A program made the translations under genes and the position numbers. The notes beneath the pieces were generated by a model. That model made no database searches. It saw only the letters and a list, made by a program, of their open reading frames with translations, and had not been told where the DNA came from. Below, in pieces: positions 7,653 to 18,156 of a DNA stretch of 64,000 bases. Source of the stretch: a bacterium (GTDB taxonomy: Bacteria > Sumerlaeota > Sumerlaeia > MVZB01). The stretch is from assembly GCA_021372575.1 (NCBI GenBank), contig JAJFUE010000060.1, positions 1-64,000 of the forward strand. The letters are read 5' to 3'. How positions within the stretch are numbered: the stretch's first letter is position 1; every line of letters begins with the position of its first letter.

Positions 7653-9533
7653 CTACAGCCACGAGCGGCGGCCGTAGATATGCCATTCCAGCACGAGCAG
7701 GGCGAGGGCGGCGAGGACGAACCAGCGCCAGATCTCGCGGTTCTGGCGCGAGATGACGACGCGCTCGATCTGGCGCTCGCCGGTCGTGAGTGATGCGATC
7801 GGTTTGATGTTGCTCTCCTCGCGCGACAGCAGGTTGACGGCGAACGAGCCGAGCGTCTTGCCGCCGGCAGAGTAATCGTAAAGGCCGGTGTTGAGCGTCT
7901 GGTTGAAGAACACGCTGCCTTCGGTGTTTGGTTCGAATCTCCAGGAGCGGCCGGCGGGGCCCTTGATGGCGAGCTGTTCGCCCTCGCCGATCCTGAGTCC
8001 CTCGATGCGCACCATGTCGCCGGTGAGGTGCTGCACGGCCTGGACGGAGCCTTCGCCCGCGCCAAGGAGCCAGTTGATCGCGTTCGAGAAGAAGATCGGG
8101 AAGCTGACCTGCAACGGCCAGTCGCTGTCGAACAGGTCGAACGGAATGCACACGATGCGCAGGCCCTGGCGCTCGCCGGCGAGGACCATCGGGACGACTT
8201 CGCCATCGACGAGCGGAATCATCCAGTCGGGCGACTTCATGTCGAGGACCTTGGCGACGGCGAGGTCGCCGAGTTCGGCATAGCGCATGATGGGGTGGAT
8301 GCGGTTCCAGTCGAGGACGGTTTGCATGGCCAGCGGCTTGGGGCCGGCGCTGAAGCCCTCGACGTGCGGCGCGGCGTTGATGAACAGGTATTTGCCGGCG
8401 CCGATCTTGGGCGGGCTGAAGCCGTCGAAGACGGTCAGGTCGTAATCGACGGCCGGCTGGTATTTGTCGGGATCGACGCGCGCGACCGTGACGCCGGGCG
8501 CGAGGGCCAGCGCGCGCTCGAGGAAGAAGCTGCCGCGGCTGACGAGCAGGATGCGCGTCTTTTCGGCGAAGTGGATGACGCCCTGCACGGCGTCATCGCA
8601 GGCAAGAAGGTCCTTCGCGCCGGCCAGCTCGAGGCGCACCTTGCGCGTCTGCGCGGAGGCGCCGAGGTCGGTGAAGATGACGCCCTGCCTGCCGTGCGGC
8701 GCGAGCTTGATCTCCTTGATCGAGGCCTGCTTGCCGTCGATGAGGCAGCGCACGAGCTGCGTGACCTCCTGCTCGCCGAAATTTTCGACCTCGGCGAAGA
8801 CTTGGATCTGCCCGCGGTGCTCGAAGCTCTCGCGCGCGTCGAACGCGATGATGCCGCAGTTGATGCCTTCGCTGCCGACGCCGAAGAACTGGACGTTTTC
8901 GTTTTTCTGGATGAGGTTGCCAAGGTAGCCGAGCGCGCCGTCGCTGATGATCGTGAGCTGGACCTGCGACTTGTCGGTATCGACGGCCTTGCGCACGCCG
9001 CGCACCATCGTGAGCGCCTCACGGATCTGGCCGGCGGCCTCGGTCGGCTCGATGGCGCGGACCGCACGCGCAAGCGTCGCTTTTTCGGGCGTGAATGGCT
9101 GCAGGACGCGCGGCGACCCGCCGAATGTCGCAATCAGGAACTGGTCGCCGCGCTGCATGTTGCCGACCAACTCCGACGCGATGGCCTTGGCCTCCTCGAG
9201 GCGCGTCATGCCGTTCCTGCCGTCGGCGGCGTTCATCGAGGCCGAGTTGTCGATGAGGATGATGCGGCTGCGCTGGACCTGCGTGTTGAGCCACATCGTC
9301 GGCCGCGCCAGCGCGATGACGATCGCCAGCAGCGCGAGGATCTGGATATACATGAGCAGGTTCTGGCGCAGCTTCTGGAACGGCGCGTTGGCGATGAGGT
9401 CCTCGATCGTCTTCTGCCACAGCAGCGTCGAGCTGACCTGCTCCCGTTGCCGGCGCAGCTTGAGCAGATACATGAGCACGATCAAGCCGGCCAGCAGCGA
9501 AGCGATCAAGGCGAGTGGTTGCATGAAGTTCAT
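7653..9533 (-). CDS. BatA-like membrane protein with vWA domain
   Basis: A 626-residue protein. The N-terminal BatA segment (residues 1-80) has two hydrophobic helices around residues 5-22 and 60-80. The von Willebrand A domain follows with the metal-site motif DNSASM, near residue 95, and a later VQLTIISDG. A long beta-rich part precedes a last transmembrane helix close to the C-terminus (FVLAALALLVLEW). Such proteins work with MoxR ATPases and DUF58 proteins, probably in envelope protein assembly or metal-centre maturation. It is the last gene of the minus-strand cluster that starts at 18015. A repeat array separates it from the DUF58 gene. Confidence 0.85.
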   Translation of the reverse strand: MNFMQPLALIASLLAGLIVLMYLLKLRRQREQVSSTLLWQKTIEDLIANAPFQKLRQNLLMYIQILALLAIVIALARPTMWLNTQVQRSRIILIDNSASMNAADGRNGMTRLEEAKAIASELVGNMQRGDQFLIATFGGSPRVLQPFTPEKATLARAVRAIEPTEAAGQIREALTMVRGVRKAVDTDKSQVQLTIISDGALGYLGNLIQKNENVQFFGVGSEGINCGIIAFDARESFEHRGQIQVFAEVENFGEQEVTQLVRCLIDGKQASIKEIKLAPHGRQGVIFTDLGASAQTRKVRLELAGAKDLLACDDAVQGVIHFAEKTRILLVSRGSFFLERALALAPGVTVARVDPDKYQPAVDYDLTVFDGFSPPKIGAGKYLFINAAPHVEGFSAGPKPLAMQTVLDWNRIHPIMRYAELGDLAVAKVLDMKSPDWMIPLVDGEVVPMVLAGERQGLRIVCIPFDLFDSDWPLQVSFPIFFSNAINWLLGAGEGSVQAVQHLTGDMVRIEGLRIGEGEQLAIKGPAGRSWRFEPNTEGSVFFNQTLNTGLYDYSAGGKTLGSFAVNLLSREESNIKPIASLTTGERQIERVVISRQNREIWRWFVLAALALLVLEWHIYGRRSWL

Positions 9534-9539
9534 TGGGTC

Positions 9540-9610
9540 AAATCCGAAATCCGAATATCGAAATTCGAAACAAATTCGAAATCAGAAAATCCGAAATTCA
9601 AAATCGTCAA
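9540..9610. repeat. AATTCGAAATCCG-type array inside the operon
   Basis: AT-rich imperfect units (core TTCGAAACAAATTCGAAAT) fill the gap between the DUF58 and BatA-like genes. The same family separates genes in the flagellar operon. Confidence 0.8.
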
Positions 9611-9615
9611 TCGGC

Positions 9616-10500
9616 TCATCCTTTCATCAGTCCGGCGGCGCGCATTCTCATCAAGACCAGTTCTTCGATCGGCGTGTCGGTGCGCACGAGCATGTATTGC
9701 ATGCCGCGGCGAAGGCAGAACGCCTGCCCGGCCGAACAGAGCGCATCGAGGTGCTGGCGGTAGATTTTGAGGAGGCGCTCGTTGGCCGTGATCTCGACCT
9801 TGTGGTCGGTCTCGACGTCGCAGAGCTCGAGGTGACCGCGCAGCGTCGGCTCGATCTCCTGCGGGGAGAGGACGTGAATGACAAACACGTCGAGCGACTG
9901 GCGCACGAGCTGGCGCAGGGCTCCATCAAAGCCGGCCGGGTCGAGCAGGTCGGTAACGACGATGATCACCGCGCGCTGGCTGACACGCTGCGCGCACTCG
10001 CGGCACGCGGCGAAGAGCGAGGTCTCGCCGCTGGCCTTGAGCTTGTCGAGGAAGCCGAGAAGCCGGCGGATGTGCGGCCGTCCGCGCGCGGGGCCGAACC
10101 GCTCGCCGCTGACCTGGTTGAAACACGTCAGGCTGATGCGGTCCTGGCGGCGCAGGCCGACGTAGGCAATCGCCGCCGCGAGCCGCTTCGCGAACAGCAG
10201 CTTGTTCGGGTCGCCGAACTCCATCGAGAGGCTCGTGTCGAGCAGCAGGTGGCACTGCAGGTCCTGCTCCTCGTGGAAAATCTTGATGAACAGGCGCTCG
10301 AGGCGCGCGTAGATGTTCCAGTCGAGATGGCGCGGGTCGTCGCCGCGCGAGTAATGGCGGTGGTCGGCGAAATCGAGGCCGATGCCCTTGCGTTTGCTGC
10401 GACGCTCGCCCTTGACCTGCCCGCCCAAAACGCGCCGCGTCTCGAGCTCGAGCCGGTCAAGCCGACGAAGGAAATCGGGAGTGAGGAGGGGTTCAGTCAT
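9616..10500 (-). CDS. DUF58 domain protein
   Basis: A 294-residue soluble protein with the DUF58 signature: an N-terminal helical part, then DFADHRHYSRGDDPRHLDWN, then a vWA-like fold starting LLLDTSLSMEFG (metal-site motif DTSLS). DUF58 proteins are regular partners of MoxR AAA ATPases. Its start overlaps the stop of the GxxExxY gene by 8 bases, showing that the latter has been accommodated in the transcription unit. Confidence 0.9.
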   Translation of the reverse strand: MTEPLLTPDFLRRLDRLELETRRVLGGQVKGERRSKRKGIGLDFADHRHYSRGDDPRHLDWNIYARLERLFIKIFHEEQDLQCHLLLDTSLSMEFGDPNKLLFAKRLAAAIAYVGLRRQDRISLTCFNQVSGERFGPARGRPHIRRLLGFLDKLKASGETSLFAACRECAQRVSQRAVIIVVTDLLDPAGFDGALRQLVRQSLDVFVIHVLSPQEIEPTLRGHLELCDVETDHKVEITANERLLKIYRQHLDALCSAGQAFCLRRGMQYMLVRTDTPIEELVLMRMRAAGLMKG

Positions 10501-10921
10501 TGGCTTCCGTTACCGCGGCCGTTTCGATTTCCTGGCGGCCTTTTTTGTTTTTGTTCTCGTACGCTTTTCGAATGAAAGACGGTTTCGGACCAAAGTTCAG
10601 GAGCAGGCCGACTTCAAAATCGGTGGCTTTTAAATAATTTAACAGCTTGGCTTCGTGAGCCGGACAAATGTGTTCATCGGCCTCTACCATGACGATGACT
10701 TTCTTCTCGACGCAAAGGTGGGCTAAAAAATTGCCAATCGGCAGCCCATGGTAATAAGCCGTCACCGGCAAGTCGGAGATTGACGTCAAACCGGTTTCAG
10801 TAAGCTCGATGCGCACCGCATTTGCGCAGACCTTGTTATAGAAGCCATAGCCCAGCTCGTTATAGGCCCGGTAAAAACAGCCGAGTATTTTGTTGGTCAG
10901 ATCTTCGTGTAAAAGTGCCAT
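10493..10921 (-). CDS. GxxExxY-family protein (PDDEXK-like)
   Basis: A 142-residue protein matching the GxxExxY family (PF13366, restriction-endonuclease-like fold): an N-terminal LTNKILGCFYRAYNELGYGFYNKVC block aligned with the family's G-x-x-E-x-x-Y region, then IELTETGL, then the IGNFLAHLCVEKKVIVMVEA strand and HEAKLLNYLKATDFEVGLLLNFG. The signature itself is degenerate: the E of GxxExxY is not present (GYGFYNKV). The C-terminal tail is lengthened so that it overlaps the DUF58 start. The gene sits between moxR and DUF58, which are normally adjacent, and its upstream side is a 190-bp CGCGGAT repeat array. The function of the family is unknown. Confidence 0.8.
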   Translation of the reverse strand: MALLHEDLTNKILGCFYRAYNELGYGFYNKVCANAVRIELTETGLTSISDLPVTAYYHGLPIGNFLAHLCVEKKVIVMVEADEHICPAHEAKLLNYLKATDFEVGLLLNFGPKPSFIRKAYENKNKKGRQEIETAAVTEAND

Positions 10922-10937
10922 CTTGGATCTCCTTTGT

Positions 10938-11130
10938 ATCCGAAATCATCCGGTTCATCCGGTTGATCCGCGTTTAACTGGACGCGGATGATGCGGATTT
11001 GTGCTGATGAACGCGGATTTGAGCCATCCGTACTCATCCGGTTCATCCGGTTGATCCGCGTTTAACTGGACGCGGATGACGCGGATTGGTGCGGATGAAT
11101 ACGGATTTGGCTCATCCGAAATCATCCGGT
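10938..11130. repeat. two tandem CGCGGAT-rich units upstream of the GxxExxY gene
   Basis: Two near-identical units of about 90 bp (10938-11028 and 11030-11130). Each contains CATCCGGTTCATCCGG, a GATCCGCGTTTAACTGGACG segment and GATGAAYRCGGATTTG. A third copy lies at 18210-18292 and a degenerate one around 33056-33100. Confidence 0.85.
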
Positions 11131-11159
11131 TTTTTCTAATCTTCTCTCTTCTCTCCTCC

Positions 11160-12164
<1,005 letters not shown>

Positions 12165-12194
12165 GGCGCGCTCTCCTTTATTTCGAATCTCAAG

Positions 12195-15089
12195 TTACTG
12201 TTTGGGTTCGTCTTTCTTGCGGGCGCGTTCGCGCGCCTTGAGCAGCTGGCCCGTGACGCCCTCGGAGCCGCCGGAGCTTTGCCGCGGCCGCGCGGCATCG
12301 ACCGGCGAAACGGGCTTGAACACTTTCTTTTCCGGCGGGCGCGGCCCCGCCTGCTCGACCGGCGATTCGCCGCCGCTGCTTTCCTTGATGGTCTTGAGCG
12401 ACGCGAGAAAATCTTCGCGCTGCTGTTCCGCCTGCTCGCGCACCTGGCGCTTGACGTCGAGCAGACCGGAGGTAGTCTCACCGACACGGCGCCGGCGGAA
12501 AATGTTCTCCTGCACCCACGCCCAGCCGGCGCCGATGTCGGACCAGCCGACCAGCACGCGCCGCGTGAAGATGTCGGCAAGCAGCGTCGGCAGTGCAAGG
12601 GCCAGCAGCCACGGCCACAGCGGCGTGGGGTCGGCGCGCGACGGCAGGTTGTGCAGGAACACCGGGCTGGCGTCGTCGAGCCGGCGGCCGTATTTGCTGA
12701 TGTCGGCGAGCTGGGAGAGGAACGCGTCGTTGGAGCGCGAGTCCTGGAATTCAGGCGAGTAGCTCAGCGCGGCGCCGCCGGTGACGAGGTCGCCCGCGGC
12801 CGAGCTGTTTTCAGCGGCGGTGCCGCCGAGCATGTAGGTGCCCGGTTTTTCGACGGGGAAATCGCCCTCGTAGCGCCCGGGCGAAACCTGCTTGAGCCCC
12901 ACGTCGAGCGGCTTGTTGTCGGGCGAAATGATTTTGCCCTTGATGTCGAGGAAGTTCTTGAAGTTGCCGGCTGCGTCGACGGCGTCGATCGTGATCTTGC
13001 CCTTGCCCCCCTCGATGTCCATCTGCACCTGGTAGTTGGGGTTGTTCGGCGGGCGCAGGCACCAGCGCACGGCCTGCGCCCAGAACTTCGAATACTGGTT
13101 CCACGTCACCCACTGTGCGCCCCAGCGGTCCTTGGCATCGCTCGTGAAGGCGACGGTCTTGCCGACGCCCTCGCGCCACGTCGCCAGCAGCGGGTCGCCC
13201 TTGTCGGTCTCGAGCGGCACGTCGGCGAGGTCTTTTTTGGTCGTGCCGACGTAGCCGCCGAGGACCGGCAGGCCCTTGCCGATGCCGGACAGGATCGGCG
13301 ACTGTTGTTTCGTGACCGGCAGGAACGGGTCGTTAAAGATGAGCGATTTGCGGACCGTTGCCGCTTCCTTGATGAAGATCTGCGGCAGCTTGTTGTAGGC
13401 CTTGACGTCGTAGAAGTTGCCGCCGCCGTCCTTGGCGGCCTGCTGCATGACCGTCGCGCACTGCGGGTTGTGCGGATTGATCACGACCGTGCTGAGCGTG
13501 ATCTGCGCTTTTCTGAGCTTGGCGATGAGCGAACCGGTCGGCATGGCCGCGTCGCCGTCGGAGATCACGACGACGTGCTTGACGGAGGCGGTGCTCGGCG
13601 CGAGCGCGTCGTAGGCCATCTGCAGCGTGCGGTCGAAGTTCGGCATGTCGCCGGGCTGGATCGTTTTGATGAGGCCGCGCAGGCGGCCCTTGTTGCCGAC
13701 TTCCTGGAGCGGGAACAGCCAGCTTTCGCCGCCGGGGTAGCCGTAATACAGCGTGCCCATCAGGTCGCGCGGTCCGAGGGCGTCGAGCGCCGCCATGACG
13801 ATCTTCTCGGCCCACATCTCGCCCTCGGGGATCTCGCAGGTGTGGATGATCGTCACGAGGGCGCCCTGCGGCATGACCTTTTCGTTCTTGATTTCCATCT
13901 CGACCGGCATGATGCGTTCGATCGGCGAGTCGTTGTAGCCGCCGGCGCCGAAGCTGTGTTCGCCGCCGATCATCATGAACCCCATGCCGAGCGAGTGGAC
14001 GGCGTTCTCGATGATGAGCATCTGGTCGTTGGTGATGTCGCCGGCCGCCACGTTGTTGAAGATCACCGCGTCGTAGGACTGGAAGTCGCGGATGTTTTGC
14101 GGCAGGGCGTCCGGCCTGATGCGCTGCACGTCGATCTTTTCGCTGATCAGCACGGCCGGCAGCGAGTCGTTCGGCTTTTCGTCGCCATCGACGAGCAGCA
14201 CGCGCGGGTTGCCCTGGCCGTAGGTGAACGCGAAGCCGCGGTTGTTGGCGGGGATGGAGTCGCCGGGCGCGTCGAGCACCGCCTCGAACGTGTGAAAGCC
14301 GGCGTCCTTGACCTGCGTCGGCGCGACGAACGCGTTCTTTTTGCCGGCCTCGAGCCGCACGTTCTGCGTGCCGATCGGTTTACCGTCCTGAAGGATCGTC
14401 AGGCGCGCCTCGGTGGCGCGGGTGGAGGTCGCGATGACGCGCACGTCGAACGGCTCGTCGAGGCTGACGCGGTTTTCGACGATCGTCTTTTCGAGGATCA
14501 CGTCGTTGCGGTTGTGGTAGGTGAGCGGCAGGACATCGACGGCGACGCCGGCCGTGGCGGCGGCGCGCGCGGCATCGACGGCGTCGCCCTGGTTCTGGTT
14601 GCCGTCGCTCAGGATCACGATTCGTTTTTGCGACTCGCCGATGAACACCGCCAGCGCCAGCGACATCGCGCCGGCAAGGTTCGTGCGCGATTTTTCGACG
14701 ACGGACTTGATCGGGGCGAGCGTCCGGGAGTCCTCGGGCACGCGATCGACGGCGGAGTCGGCGCCGAACACGATGATGCCGGCCTTGTCGTCGGTCGTCA
14801 TCTGCTCGAGCGATTTCTGGATGAACGTCGTCGCGTATTCGCGTTGCTGCGCCGGAATCGATTCCGATTCGTCGAGCAGGAACAGGACCTTGAGTTCCTC
14901 GGACTGCCGCGTCCAGCGCGCGCCGGCCAGCGCCATGAGGAGGAGCGTGAGCAGGAACAGCCGCATCCCGAGCGCCGTGAAGCGCCGCGGCTTCGACAGC
15001 AGCCCCAGCCGCCGCGACATCCACCATGCATGCAGCCCCAGTGGAAGAAGCGCCCACATCAACAGAGGGTATGCGAGTTCAATCCACAT
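12195..15089 (-). CDS. large membrane protein with vWA and class I glutamine amidotransferase-like domains
   Basis: A 964-residue protein. Two N-terminal membrane helices (residues 5-25 and 40-58) are followed by a vWA domain with FLLDESESIPAQQR as metal site. A glutamine-amidotransferase-like fold (YDAVIFNNVAAGDITNDQM and MMIGGEHSFGAGGY) comes next, then a second vWA-like half (HVVVISDGDAAMP), a beta-sandwich, and a membrane helix near residue 820. The C-terminus is charged and coiled. This architecture is common in MoxR/BatA clusters of planctomycetes and relatives; its biochemical role is not known. The start at 15089 is placed by the first helix. Upstream, 122 bp of repeats separate it from the NHL gene. 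Confidence 0.85.
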   Translation of the reverse strand: MWIELAYPLLMWALLPLGLHAWWMSRRLGLLSKPRRFTALGMRLFLLTLLLMALAGARWTRQSEELKVLFLLDESESIPAQQREYATTFIQKSLEQMTTDDKAGIIVFGADSAVDRVPEDSRTLAPIKSVVEKSRTNLAGAMSLALAVFIGESQKRIVILSDGNQNQGDAVDAARAAATAGVAVDVLPLTYHNRNDVILEKTIVENRVSLDEPFDVRVIATSTRATEARLTILQDGKPIGTQNVRLEAGKKNAFVAPTQVKDAGFHTFEAVLDAPGDSIPANNRGFAFTYGQGNPRVLLVDGDEKPNDSLPAVLISEKIDVQRIRPDALPQNIRDFQSYDAVIFNNVAAGDITNDQMLIIENAVHSLGMGFMMIGGEHSFGAGGYNDSPIERIMPVEMEIKNEKVMPQGALVTIIHTCEIPEGEMWAEKIVMAALDALGPRDLMGTLYYGYPGGESWLFPLQEVGNKGRLRGLIKTIQPGDMPNFDRTLQMAYDALAPSTASVKHVVVISDGDAAMPTGSLIAKLRKAQITLSTVVINPHNPQCATVMQQAAKDGGGNFYDVKAYNKLPQIFIKEAATVRKSLIFNDPFLPVTKQQSPILSGIGKGLPVLGGYVGTTKKDLADVPLETDKGDPLLATWREGVGKTVAFTSDAKDRWGAQWVTWNQYSKFWAQAVRWCLRPPNNPNYQVQMDIEGGKGKITIDAVDAAGNFKNFLDIKGKIISPDNKPLDVGLKQVSPGRYEGDFPVEKPGTYMLGGTAAENSSAAGDLVTGGAALSYSPEFQDSRSNDAFLSQLADISKYGRRLDDASPVFLHNLPSRADPTPLWPWLLALALPTLLADIFTRRVLVGWSDIGAGWAWVQENIFRRRRVGETTSGLLDVKRQVREQAEQQREDFLASLKTIKESSGGESPVEQAGPRPPEKKVFKPVSPVDAARPRQSSGGSEGVTGQLLKARERARKKDEPKQ

Positions 15090-15100
15090 CCAAAGAAAAG

Positions 15101-15214
15101 AGTCCTTAGTGCTTAGTCCTTAGTGCTGAGTCCTGAGTCATCGTGCTCGTGCTCGCAATCGAAATCGTAATCGACATCCTCTCGTCCGCTTGTCCCTCGC
15201 TCACGCTCGGGCTA
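15101..15214. repeat. compound of three repeat families filling an operon gap
   Basis: CTTAGTGCTGAGTCCTGAGT heptamers (15101-15139), then a GTGCTC/GTAATC hexamer array (15140-15174), then the GTCCCTCGCTCACGCTCGGG element (15190-15214). The last contains the stop codon of the NHL gene. No unique sequence remains between the two genes. Confidence 0.85.
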
Positions 15215-16222
15215 CTGCTTTGCTATCAGCGGCTGGACGGTCCGCTTGACGTCGAATTTCTGGAGGCGGTGGTTGAGCGTGTCGGCCACCCAGACTTTGT
15301 CGCCGGCGGCCGTGAGCGCCACGCCCCACGGATTCCCAAGCTGCCCGGGTTCCGGTCCGGGGCCGCCGAAAACCGCGACCGAGCGGCCCGTCTGGTCGAG
15401 CACCTGGATGCGGTTGTTCCCATATTCGGCGACGTAAATGCGCCCCTGCTTATCGACCGCGAGGTCGTACGGGTAATTAAATTGCCCGGGGGCTTTGCCG
15501 GTGCTGCCCCAGACCTCGAGCAGTTTGCCGCTCAAATCGAACACCTGAAGCCGGTCGTTGCACGTGTCGGCGACGATGAGGCGGCCGGGCGGGACGAACA
15601 CGATGCCCTCGGGGCGCTGGAACTTGCCGGGCTCCTCGCCGAAGTCGCCGAACTGCCGGATGTATCCGCCGTCGCGGCCATAGACCATCACGCGGTCGTG
15701 CTTGTCCTGGTATTCGGCGATATACATCGTGCCGGAGGCATCGACGGCGATATCGGTCGGGAAGATCATCTCATCGGGATTCGTCCCGTATTTGCCGAAC
15801 TGCTGCACGAGCACGCCGTCGAGCGAATAACGCATGATGCGGCTGTTGTGCGTATCGACGACGAGCAGCGTCGTGGTCGCGGGATCGCTCGAATCGAACA
15901 GGAGGCGCGTCGGGGTGCCGTTGTCGAACTTGGGCATGAACCACTGCTTGAGCGGCTTGCCGTCGGGCGAGAGGATCTGGATGCGGCCGGTGCGGTCGGC
16001 GACGGCGATGCGGCCGTCGCTTGCGACGTCGATTCCGCGCGGGAATGAGAAGCGCCCCGGATCCCGTCCGCGGCTGCCGACGATCATGGGCTCGTCGGTC
16101 CGGGCCTTGCCGCCGCCGCAGCCGCACGGCGCGAGCGCCCAGGCAAGCGCGGCGATCAGCAGGGCGCCGCGAACGATGCCGAACGTTCCGGGATGAATGA
16201 AACTCTGGAAACAACTTCTCAT
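15212..16222 (-). CDS. NHL-repeat beta-propeller lipoprotein
   Basis: A 336-residue protein with a signal sequence ending in a lipobox-like ALAPCGCGG, then a six-bladed NHL propeller. Repeated units such as FPRGIDVASDGRIAVAD, FPTDIAVDASGTMYIAE, RPEGIVFVPPGRLIVAD, YPYDLAVDKQGRIYVAE and NPWGVALTAAGDKVWVAD are obvious. It is probably anchored in an envelope membrane and may bind a protein partner or ligand. Its start overlaps the stop of the upstream coiled-coil gene (ATGA). Its stop codon TAG is part of the dispersed CAGTAGCCCGAGCG element. Confidence 0.88.
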   Translation of the reverse strand: MRSCFQSFIHPGTFGIVRGALLIAALAWALAPCGCGGGKARTDEPMIVGSRGRDPGRFSFPRGIDVASDGRIAVADRTGRIQILSPDGKPLKQWFMPKFDNGTPTRLLFDSSDPATTTLLVVDTHNSRIMRYSLDGVLVQQFGKYGTNPDEMIFPTDIAVDASGTMYIAEYQDKHDRVMVYGRDGGYIRQFGDFGEEPGKFQRPEGIVFVPPGRLIVADTCNDRLQVFDLSGKLLEVWGSTGKAPGQFNYPYDLAVDKQGRIYVAEYGNNRIQVLDQTGRSVAVFGGPGPEPGQLGNPWGVALTAAGDKVWVADTLNHRLQKFDVKRTVQPLIAKQ

Positions 16223-18015
16223 GGGGCTGGCGGATGCGCGCTCCCTGTCGCGGGCGCGGATGCGGGCTGAGCCGGTTGCGCCGGCTGGGCGGCGCCGGCC
16301 GCGGGCTGGCCGGGCCTGGCCTGGTCACGCTTGATCGAAGCGAAATAGTCGCGCACGAGCGACTTGAACTCCATCGGCATGGGCTCGTGCTCGATCGAAT
16401 CCTCGGACTGTTGCGCGCGCTCGAGCGCCGAGCCTTCATACTTGGTCGTAATCTCGCCGGGGTTCTGCTTGCCCTCGACCTTGAAGCGGGCGATGATCTC
16501 GCCGGGTGTCAGATCGCCCTTGATCTTCTTGGTCTGGAACTGGACGTCGCCTTCTTTCGTACGGGCGACGCCGCCACGGCCCTGGCCGGGTCCGCCCATG
16601 CCGGAGCCCTGTTTGTCGGTGGGGCCGGTGGCGAACTGGCCGGTGCCGGCGCGGCCCTTGCCCATGCCTTTGCCCTGGCCTCCATTGCCGTCGCCGCCAT
16701 CGCCGTCGCCGTCGCCCTTGCCCTGGCCCTTGCCTTTTCCGCCCTTGCCCTGGCCCTGGCCCTCTTTGCCCTGGCCTTCCTTGCCTTCCTTGCCTTCACC
16801 CTTATAACCGCAGCTTTTGCACTGGCCGTTGGGGTCGAGCTGGCCGCCGCAATTGGGGCACTTGCCCTGCTGCGCGGCGCCGGCCATGGCTTGCGCGCGG
16901 CCCTTCATGTCGTATTCCATCTTCTCGATGGCCTTCATTTCGTTAAACAGCGACTGCATGTTGGTCATGCTTTTGACGGCTTCGGCCATGTTGGACTGCG
17001 CGGCGTTGGCGTTGCCCTGCGCCATCTGTTCGGCGGCCGCGCTGAGCGACTTGGCCAGATCGGGGTTGTCCTTCATCTTGGAGGCCATCGCCTTCATTTC
17101 CTGGGCGAGCGCCTGTTTTTCCTGCTCGTTGAGCTTGCCCTGCGCGAGCTTGTTCTGGAGCTCCTCCATCTTTTTGGCGGCTTCCTCGAAGTTGCCCTTG
17201 GCGAGCTCCTTGGAGACCTCGTTGGTCACGCGGCCCTCGCCGCGGGTGTTGAGGCTCGACGCGTCCGAAAGCTGGTTCTGGATCTCCTCGCGCCGGTCCT
17301 TGATGCGCTCGCCGATCTTTTCCATTCTGGCCTCGGCCTGCTCGGGGTTGATGCGCTGCTCCTCGAGCTGTTTGGCGAGGGCCTTCATTTCCTTCTCGGC
17401 GTTGGCGATCGATTCGGGCTTTTTAATCTCGGTGAGGTCCGACGAAATGTTGAGCAGCTCTTCGAGCTGCTTGGCGCGCTCGCGCTCGGCCTTGACCTGC
17501 TCGATCTTGAACTGCTTTTCCTTGTTCGCCTTGGCGAACGGGTCGATCGTCGGCATGAACAGGAACAGCAGCGCGAGCATTACGAGCGAGCCGCCGGCGA
17601 ACCCGAGCTGCCGCTGGAATTCGAGCTTCGCGACCTGAGACGGCCGCACGGCGCGCGCGTGCGCGACGGCATCGTCGATCACGGCGCTTTCGGCCGCGTT
17701 GCGCGGCTCGCCGATCAGCATCGCCGTTGAAAGCCGCTCCTTGAGCAGCAGCGACTGGTCGGTGATCACCGCCGCCTCGAACAGGCTTACGCGCCTGGCG
17801 ATCAGCCAGACGACGAGCCACAGCAGCCCGAGGCCGCCGGCCCACGGAGCAGCCTGAGAAAGCGTCGGCACGGGCAGCTTGAACCGGCCCGCCAGCACGA
17901 GGACTGAAAGGGCGATGGCGAGCCAATAGATGATGATGAGCGCGCGGCGGATGGCATGCACGAGCATGAGGCGCCGGCGCACCGCGCGGATGGTGGCATG
18001 AATGGAATGATTCAT
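16219..18015 (-). CDS. membrane-anchored coiled-coil protein with zinc ribbon (DUF4175-like)
   Basis: A 598-residue product. Two N-terminal helices (about 20-40 and 52-70) and a third near residue 150 are followed by a long coiled-coil (about 170-360) rich in Glu, Lys and Gln. A CPNCGGQLDPNGQCKSCG zinc ribbon comes next, then a low-complexity Gly/Lys/Gln/Asp segment, then a conserved tail. The last 40 residues are Pro/Ala-rich. The ATG at 18015 has GGAGG seven bases upstream and replaces a longer reading. It resembles DUF4175-type proteins of MoxR/BatA clusters, and it is the first gene of that cluster here. The zinc ribbon embedded in the coil is unusual. Confidence 0.75.
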   Translation of the reverse strand: MNHSIHATIRAVRRRLMLVHAIRRALIIIYWLAIALSVLVLAGRFKLPVPTLSQAAPWAGGLGLLWLVVWLIARRVSLFEAAVITDQSLLLKERLSTAMLIGEPRNAAESAVIDDAVAHARAVRPSQVAKLEFQRQLGFAGGSLVMLALLFLFMPTIDPFAKANKEKQFKIEQVKAERERAKQLEELLNISSDLTEIKKPESIANAEKEMKALAKQLEEQRINPEQAEARMEKIGERIKDRREEIQNQLSDASSLNTRGEGRVTNEVSKELAKGNFEEAAKKMEELQNKLAQGKLNEQEKQALAQEMKAMASKMKDNPDLAKSLSAAAEQMAQGNANAAQSNMAEAVKSMTNMQSLFNEMKAIEKMEYDMKGRAQAMAGAAQQGKCPNCGGQLDPNGQCKSCGYKGEGKEGKEGQGKEGQGQGKGGKGKGQGKGDGDGDGGDGNGGQGKGMGKGRAGTGQFATGPTDKQGSGMGGPGQGRGGVARTKEGDVQFQTKKIKGDLTPGEIIARFKVEGKQNPGEITTKYEGSALERAQQSEDSIEHEPMPMEFKSLVRDYFASIKRDQARPGQPAAGAAQPAQPAQPASAPATGSAHPPAP

Positions 18016-18156
18016 CCCCGTCCTCCGATCAGGACAAGCAAGCCATAACGCCAGTTTTCTTTCCGCTCCCGGCACCCCAATACTGAGATTGAAGCACCCT
18101 TTTCCAAGTTCCGTCAAATCTCAAATAACCGCTGAAAAATAATTTGTCGCCGCGGG

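Noticed and set aside
15140-15174. Regular array as a possible CRISPR
   Set aside because: Units are 6-9 bases, contiguous and without spacers; no cas gene is present.
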